From Escarpia spicata (Eukaryota > Annelida > Polychaeta > Sabellida > Siboglinidae): a DNA stretch of 64,000 bases. Both the position numbers and the translations under genes were made by a program. The notes beneath the pieces were generated by a model. The model was not told where the DNA came from. It saw only the letters and a program-made list of their open reading frames with translations, and ran no database searches. Shown in pieces: positions 57,581 through 64,000 of this stretch (positions within the stretch are counted from its first letter, which is position 1; each line of letters opens with the position of its first letter). The stretch lies in contig OZ023213.1 in NCBI GenBank assembly GCA_963995525.1, positions 22,780,278-22,844,277 of the forward strand, in the 5' to 3' direction.

Positions 57581-58785
57581 GACCTTTACCTTAACTGAAG
57601 TGACACTTAACCGAAATATTTAAGAAAACACAGAAAATGAATTCGTTATTCTCGAAAACGCCTAAAAGTGGTCTCATTTATGGTTCTACTACTTTTGGTT
57701 CTCGAGTTATTGCACAACCTTACAACGGACAGCGGCCATCTTCGTTTTGTCCCATATGACCGTCACATAGGGAGCTCAGCTTGGCTCCCATGGAAAAATG
57801 AAATGTCACAGCCATATCTAACGCTGGTCCAAAAATGGTCACTGTGGAAAGATGTGAACAATTATAAGATTAAGCCCCCTGACTATAGGCCAGTTACAAT
57901 CTATCAAGGCAGGTAGGATGCAGGAATTTAGGATGGCCTCAGCTCAAAATGAACTGCATTTTAAAAGGAGTAGGATCCAAGTGTTGCACATTTGGGGTTG
58001 GGTCCATTCTCAGTGTTCAACATTACGACAAAATTAATTTTGTGTACAAAATGTGCATTAAATTTAGGTGCAACTGATTGGAGGATGGAACAAATTCCTG
58101 TGAACAAGAATGTTCAAGACAACTAGGAGGCATTGATCTGTGCTGTGAAGATGTCAATAACAATTTCTTCAGACCAACAAGAAATAAACATTTCCGTAAT
58201 TTAACAGCATGATATTAGATCGGGCAGCAAAGATTTGTTTTCTCTTATGCTGTTTGGATTGATACAGCAAAGCTAATCAATTATTATACCTGTCAACTCT
58301 CCAGTGAAATCTGGGAGTCGCCTGGAATATGCGAGGCAGAGAGAGAGGAAGAGCAATGGAGAGAGAGGGAGAGTGAGGGAGAGAGAGGAAGAGGGAGGCA
58401 GAGGGAGGGAGAGAGAGAGAGAGAGACAGAACAGGAGAGGGAGAGAGGGGGAGAGAGGGGAGAGAGAGGAGGGATGGAGAATGATGGAGAGGAAGAGACA
58501 GACATATATAACATTCACATATTGCAGACATTTCATTACCATCTTTCTGGTAGATGTTTAATGATCAAGTCTCGCAGGACTATCCCTACCCTGTCGCCCC
58601 CTTACACGAACATATCATAACAACTTACGACACATTATTATCAACTTTTATGTAGTGCACTACATGGAACAGTACACCAGGCCTTAGAGAGACGATGATA
58701 TCGCTTACTGCAGATCCGTAGTCCTTCACTGCACGGCATTGTGCAGTAGCGAGGGTGGCTGCCTAAACAATGATGGCAAAGATGC
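57575..58785 (+). repeat. Repeat family R2, copy c (internally deleted)
   Basis: Starts gagcaaatttgaccttta, passes ttctcgaaaacgcctaaa (57650), lacks the part equivalent to about 38900-40260 of copy a, and resumes in the GA-rich block at 58335-58500. Ends cctaaacaatgatggcaaag near 58783. Confidence 0.85.
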
Positions 58786-58859
58786 TAACCATTGAACCTC
58801 TACTAATGGATAGATGGATGGTCGGATGATGGATGACACTGTTTAGGTACATTCATTGT

Positions 58860-59480
58860 AAGTTTCGTTTCGACCCATTGATGGAATGATTCAGAACTAT
58901 TTAAAAATCATATGTTCACAATAAGTGTTGAAAAAATATCAGTGAATTTGTGGATCTAATTGACATAGCATTGGATTATTCCATGTCAAATCAATCACTA
59001 TTAGGACATTTTTGCATCACCCCATTCCAATTTTGATTAAATTTAGCACAGTTGTTGGCTCACATGAGAATATGTAAATAATTTTTTTTAAATCTAGGTC
59101 AAGTATTATTGATGATATAAGTCACTGAACTTTTACCTCATTCGCATACTGAATGTCACAATGCCCATAACTCTGCTGCTAATAAAGCTAGAAAAGCAAG
59201 CAATACATAATTGGAAAGCCAATAAACAAGCGCACATAGGTATAATGTAAATAAAAATTATATATATTTTTTTCATAATTTGAATTTTGACCTCTGATAC
59301 CCAAAAACTTGTCCTCCGATTTGTTTGATTTTTTTATTCAGTATCCTATACTATTTCAGAAGTATCCCTGAAAATTTTAGAGTGGGCAAATAATAATGTT
59401 CAGAGATACATTAAATTGAGTACACCCGGGGATGACAAATTGTACCAGGATGGCACAGGATAACTCACTTCAAAGATACA
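58860..59480 (-). repeat. Element E tail, reverse copy
   Basis: Reverse complement of the 45130-45600 segment: agcacagttgttggctcaca, ataactctgctgctaataaa, gggcaaataataatgttcag and gtacacccggg at the end. Confidence 0.85.
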
Positions 59481-59773
59481 GTACTACCTCTGCTGTGTAA
59501 ATCCATATATATATGCTTACTAATTATATAATTGTTATTCAATACACCAGGAATTATTGTTATGCAATAAGCCACCAGAGGGACTAGATCATGCACATGT
59601 ATATGTCTACTATGTCTGTAATTTTATGTGATTGGTGGCATATAGAGCAACATTCAAACATTACAAATAAAATAACTATTTAGTCAGCCTGTAACCATCA
59701 AGTCTACTAGTGACTAGTGACGGTGTACTGATCCACTAAAATAGCACCCGGACAAAATAAAGAAAAAACGCTT

Positions 59774-61541
59774 GTGAAATGTTTCTGCAGAACTGGTTTC
59801 AAGAAACGAACATTGGGTTTGACCACACAACATAAGCTGTGCAGACAATGTTGCGAAAAGCTGGAATCACTTCTTGAAGTAACTTCGTCATCACCTGCTT
59901 CTTCATTCGCACCAATGTCTGGCCAAGAATCTGATCAAGGCCAAATATCTGATCAAGAAAGAACAGTTTTTGAAAAGCAAGAACTGTGAGTACTTAATGA
60001 ATCATTGGATATTTTTGGTGAATCCCCACTCTCAAAACGAAAGTTAGGCCAGGAATCCTATGCTGTAAAAAAAGGTGCACAAAATTAACAGCAGTGGTGA
60101 AGAAGGTAAAATTAGTTGCACCTGAGAAATGCTTTGAAATATGAGAAAACAGCTACTTCCAGTAAGACTTTGGTGAAATGATGGCACAGTTAAAGGACAA
60201 ATTCCAGAAAACAGACAAGAGAAGCAAAAATATCAAATTATTGACCATGATCCCAAAGAGTTGGAGCATCCGGAAAACAGCAACACTCTTCAACACATCA
60301 TACCTCATTGCAAACAGATCAAAACATTTCGTGAAAGAGAAAGGCATCCAGTTTGTGGAAGCATTCTATTCTATTCAATGAGAAAAAAGACTTTCTCTCC
60401 ATCTTTGTTCTTGGTGAAAGAGTCCATAAGCAAAAGCAACTAGTTCTTTGTAACTTTGCATTTGCACAATTCATCAGAATGGAAAATTAATGCAAAACTC
60501 AGCAAACTTACCAAAAATGATCACATCCCACTGGTTCACTACAACCATTGTCTTTCACAACTATGATGTAATCCACCAAGTCACGCATGCTTTCTGCAAA
60601 AATGTGTGTGGTGACTCGAGTGATTTGAATGAATGACTACGAATTACATCTGACAGCCAGGTAATCAAGGAAATCGAATTTAAAAAATGGATAACTACTG
60701 ATCGATCAACACGACCAACCATGAAACTCAGTGCAGATGATTTGATCAATGAATTCAACACCCAACTTGAAATCTTGCTGTGGCACGATTTCATAAGCAG
60801 ATAGCAGTCTTCATGTCTAAGAGACACTCGTGAATCACTTCAGCCAGGCCATTTTCTACTACTCTTTTCGTCCTGCAAGATGAGGCACAATCGTTCTCTT
60901 GGAATAATGCACAGGCAATATTGCACCCATTTGTTTGCTACTATTGTGAAGCTGGTAATGACTGTGTGTCACATGTTAGTTATGTTGTCATTTCTGACTG
61001 TAACATATATGATACCATTATTGTGCACCTGTTCCAAAAAAACCTCATCAGCAGCTCTTTGAATTTGCATCAGCCCATTTTCCTGCAATCAAATTCTACT
61101 TTTCGACCACAGAAGAGTACTACGAAGAAACAACTCTTCTTGCTAGCCATATGCAGAGCGAAAACAATAGCAGGAACACAGAAGCTACACTTCGTCAAGC
61201 AATTATCACTTAATGATTTGAAAGTAGCAATATATTTCACATGTTCCATAAGAAGAAAAGAGATTGTGACAGATGGTCTCAGTCTCGTGGATATCAAAGA
61301 GTATCTGATGGCCATCTGTGATGGAAACTGGTGGGTGGCATATGTAATGGATGTTATTCCAGCTAATAAAGAGGCTGAACTGAACTTCCTTCACCCATAT
61401 GGACCATCACCATCATATTGCTACCCACGATACAGTGACTCTCTTCATGTTCATGTGGGTGATATACCAACGTATATTCACCCGACAACTGACACTGGTT
61501 GGATCTACAAACTATCCAGAGGACACAAACAAAGTATATGA
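59774..61541 (+). pseudogene. Element E transposon protein remnant
   Basis: Frames in order: MKCFCRTGFKKR with a Cys-rich LCRQCCEKLE; DKFQKTDKRSKNIKLLTMIP and KSWSIRKTATLFNTSYLIAN; EFKKWITTDRSTRPTMKLSA; LHPFVCYY-like HPFVCYYCEAGNDCVSHVSY, VVISDCNIYDTIIVHLFQKN; then GNWWVAYVMDVI, FLHPYGPSPSYCYPRYSDSL, YKLSRGHK. This order matches a transposon-encoded protein common in invertebrate genomes, which I cannot name. A central part, including the expected SDGA-type block, is missing. Many frame changes. Confidence 0.7.
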
Positions 61542-61649
61542 GGCCCTGCAAAGAATTTGAATACATGTTAAGAGAGAGACTACAGCATGCGAGTATATAC
61601 TCATTTTATTAGTAGGTACCCTTTAGGAGCTTGTTAAGTGATCTAAAAA

Positions 61650-62660
61650 ATGGAACTATAAATATACATGTCGTGGTGATGATCGATGTGGGTGAAGGAA
61701 GTTCAGGTCAGCCTCTTCATCAGCTTGGATAATATCCATTACATATGCCACCCACCAGTTTCCATTATAGATGGCCGTCAGATACTCTTTGATATCCATG
61801 AGACTGAGACCATCACGCTGGGCTGTCACAATCTCATTTCTTCTGATGGAACATGTGAAATATATTGCTACTTCCAAGAGATTAAGTGACAATTGCTTGA
61901 AGAAGTGTAGCTTCTGTGTTCCTGCTATTGTTTTCGCTCTGCATACAGCTTGCAAGAAGAGTTGTTTCTTCGTAGTACTCTTCTGTGGTCAAAAAGTTGA
62001 ATTTAATACAGGAATATGGGCTGATGCACATTCAAAGAGCTGCAAAATGTTTTGTCATATAATGAAGGTCAAGATCAGTGTCATCACTTATTATAGAAAC
62101 TTCTGATTATGTACAACTGGGAATGCAACCCAGTCCATGGTAATGATACACTATACTATTATTCTAGGAATACCAGTGGGGTCATTCCATGTCAAATCAA
62201 TTACTCAAAACATCGCCCGACTCCAATTTTTATGAAATTTAGCACAGTTGTTGGCTCACACAAAAATGTCAAAATGAAAATTAAAAACAATCTAGGTCAA
62301 GTATATTATTGAAGATATTGGTCACTGAACTTTGAACCAATTCACATACTGACAGTTACATTGATGCCCATAACTCTGCTGTTAATAAAGCTAGAAAAGG
62401 AAGTAATACATCATTCGAAAGCCAATAAACAGGCACACATAGGTATTGTAAAATAAAAATATGTAAATAAAATAACATATTTTTTATAATTTCACCTTTA
62501 ATCTCAGATACCCAACAATTGTATCCTCCCATTTTTTTACAGTATCCTATACTATTGCAGAAGAGTTCCTGAAAATATTAGAGTGGGCAAATAATAATGT
62601 TCAGAGATACATTAAATTGAATACACCTGGGTGACTTACCTTTGGTTTACACAACAGTGG
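61650..62660 (-). repeat. Element E, inverted partial copy
   Basis: Minus strand 61955-61656 reads KLHFFKQLSLNLLEVAIYFT, GNWWVAYVMDII and DLNFLHPHRSSP, repeating the end of the 59774-61541 frame in opposite orientation about 100-300 bp away. 62050-62650 is the reverse of the tail (agcacagttgttggctcaca, gggcaaataataatgttcag). Confidence 0.85.
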
Positions 62661-62744
62661 ATGCAACATTGAATTTCATTAGTTCATCTTTTTCAGATCA
62701 CTTAAGGTGGCTGCATCGGCTATTATATGCTTCTTTTGAATTAA

Positions 62745-62990
62745 TCATTTCTAATATAAGTTTTGAAGATAAGCTAACCATTTTTTCTTAGAGTTTATAT
62801 ACAATACTCCAGACAAAAAATAATATATTTTTTATGTTGTTTAGATATATTTAAATGTGTTTAAAGACAATTAAAAAATATGTCAAAAATCACCTTAAAA
62901 TGGCATTTTATTTCATTTTGAGAAACTCCCCAAAAGAAAAATGTGTATGGTTGTAAGTACCAACATGTTATTGACATTCCAATCCGTACT
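62745..62990 (+). repeat. Interspersed repeat shared with 50050-50350
   Basis: Same blocks and order as 50050-50350 (see there). The copies diverge by scattered substitutions and small indels. Confidence 0.85.
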
Positions 62991-63769
62991 GCATTTTTGG
63001 CACGACCCCTTCACCAAACATAAAACCATCCGGTGCATTTTTTGGTAAACACAAGTCGAGTTCTTATGCCAAGTTATGGCTTTGTAAGTATTGTATTTTT
63101 TTTTAAATAAAAAAGTGACATTAAGTAATACTTCCTGGTTGTTACCAATAATACAACTTGTTTGCTTGTTTTTTGCTTAGAAATGTGACTTTTTTTACTG
63201 GTAAGTGGCTTATTTCAACACAATTTGACAGACACTTCTATTACTGAGATTTTCCCCCAAGGTTTTCCCACCAAGTTGTCTCATGATATTGTGTTACGAA
63301 GGGCCATGTGTTGAAGTTGTTGCAGTAGACAAGGTTGATTGACACCTGCTGGGAACAGTCACTTGTCATTGCAAATGGCCTCTGAGATTATCCGGAGAAT
63401 AAACAAAACTAAGGCCAGTTTTTGGTGATTTGACAGCGTGATGTATTTAGGTAATTATAATACAACAGCATAGTGGCATGAGAATAACCAGACTATTATG
63501 ATCTGCATTTATGGTGAATGGATATATGTTTGAACTGGGATGACGCACACTTGATTGTCACTATGGAAACATCGTCAGTTTCCAAGAATCTGAAGGGACT
63601 TTCCACAGACACACTAAAAATACTAGCTTTTAAAGGACTGATTGGTGACATATGGTGATGGTGCCTTGGTTTTTTTTAATAGTACACATGTTCATACTGA
63701 CACCTACTAATGTTCTATGAAGAAAAAAATAAAGAAATCAACTGACATGATAGCCGGTGCAGCTACCTT
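62991..63769. other. No gene recognised
   Basis: No open frame of note, no recognised repeat. Confidence 0.55.
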
Positions 63770-64000
63770 AAAAAGCTACCAAAGGGTACCTTATAATGAA
63801 ATGAGTATATACTCACAGGCTGTAGTCTCTCTCTTAACATATTCAGATTCTTTGCAGGGCCTCATAAATCACAAAAATCGGAGGATACATTTTTCGGGTA
63901 TCTGAGGTCAAAGGTCAAATGATGAAAACTACATGTATGTTATGTTTATTTACATGACATTTTTTATTTTATGTTATACCTTTGTGTGCCTGTTTATTGT
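63770..64000. repeat. Element E tail fragments, rearranged
   Basis: 63775-63860 is the reverse complement of 44980-45060 (gtatatactcac, gtctctctcttaac), whereas 63885-64000 matches 45235-45345 in direct orientation (ggtatctgaggtcaaaggtc, gtgcctgtttattg). It runs off the window end. Confidence 0.8.

Overview
This is a window of animal nuclear DNA. Genes are split into short exons by GT-AG introns, AT-rich non-coding DNA dominates, and there are LINE, Penelope-like, pogo-like and tRNA-derived SINE elements. No bacterial-style gene packing is seen. The transposon mix and the sequence of the two host genes suggest an invertebrate, most likely a mollusc or other lophotrochozoan. The phylum is an inference.

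Positions 677-14402 (+) hold the 3' 14 coding exons of the ANKFY1 (Rabankyrin-5) orthologue. All splice phases agree, and the exons join into 678 codons plus a stop: the ankyrin-repeat array from mid-protein to the C-terminal FYVE zinc finger. The 5' half (BTB domain and first ankyrin repeats) lies upstream of the window. Several introns carry minisatellites. At least three of them (before the exons at 3761, 8603 and 9919) look like copies of the splice-acceptor/exon-start sequence just downstream. A roughly 1.8 kb, 52-bp satellite sits in the intron that splits the FYVE motif.

At 21180-21908 (-) an intact single coding exon encodes a PHETA1/2 (Sesquipedalian, FAM109) protein with a PH domain and a C-terminal F&H motif. 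It is convergent with ANKFY1. Both families act in endosomal traffic.

Between and after these genes the window is mostly mobile DNA: a Penelope-like element with inverted terminal repeats (17484-18606), fragments of two or three non-LTR retrotransposons (23520-24305 -, 24459-25083 +, 43320-44611 -), and four long copies plus fragments of one tRNA-derived SINE. A pogo/Tigger-like transposon at about 28330-31965 has a transposase that runs through a Ser/Asn/Gln-rich linker into an OTU-type cysteine-protease domain. I regard this as the most unusual coding find.

From 38 kb to the end the DNA is a mosaic of one large repeat family (coding remnant at 59774-61541, tails near 38.4-41.1, 44.8-48.2, 49.6-50.0, 57.6-59.5 and 61.6-64.0 kb), another broken transposase (55853-57580) containing an in-frame 13-copy 54-bp amplification, and a 2.6-kb 51-bp minisatellite (51775-54358). 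A pair of minus-strand, phase-1 cysteine-rich exons (40021-40122 and 39491-39580) lies inside one repeat copy and may be a captured or duplicated piece of a host gene. Long stretches of 14.8-17.5, 18.6-20.5, 25.9-27.3, 33.1-34.6 and 35.6-38.1 kb show no gene I can support.
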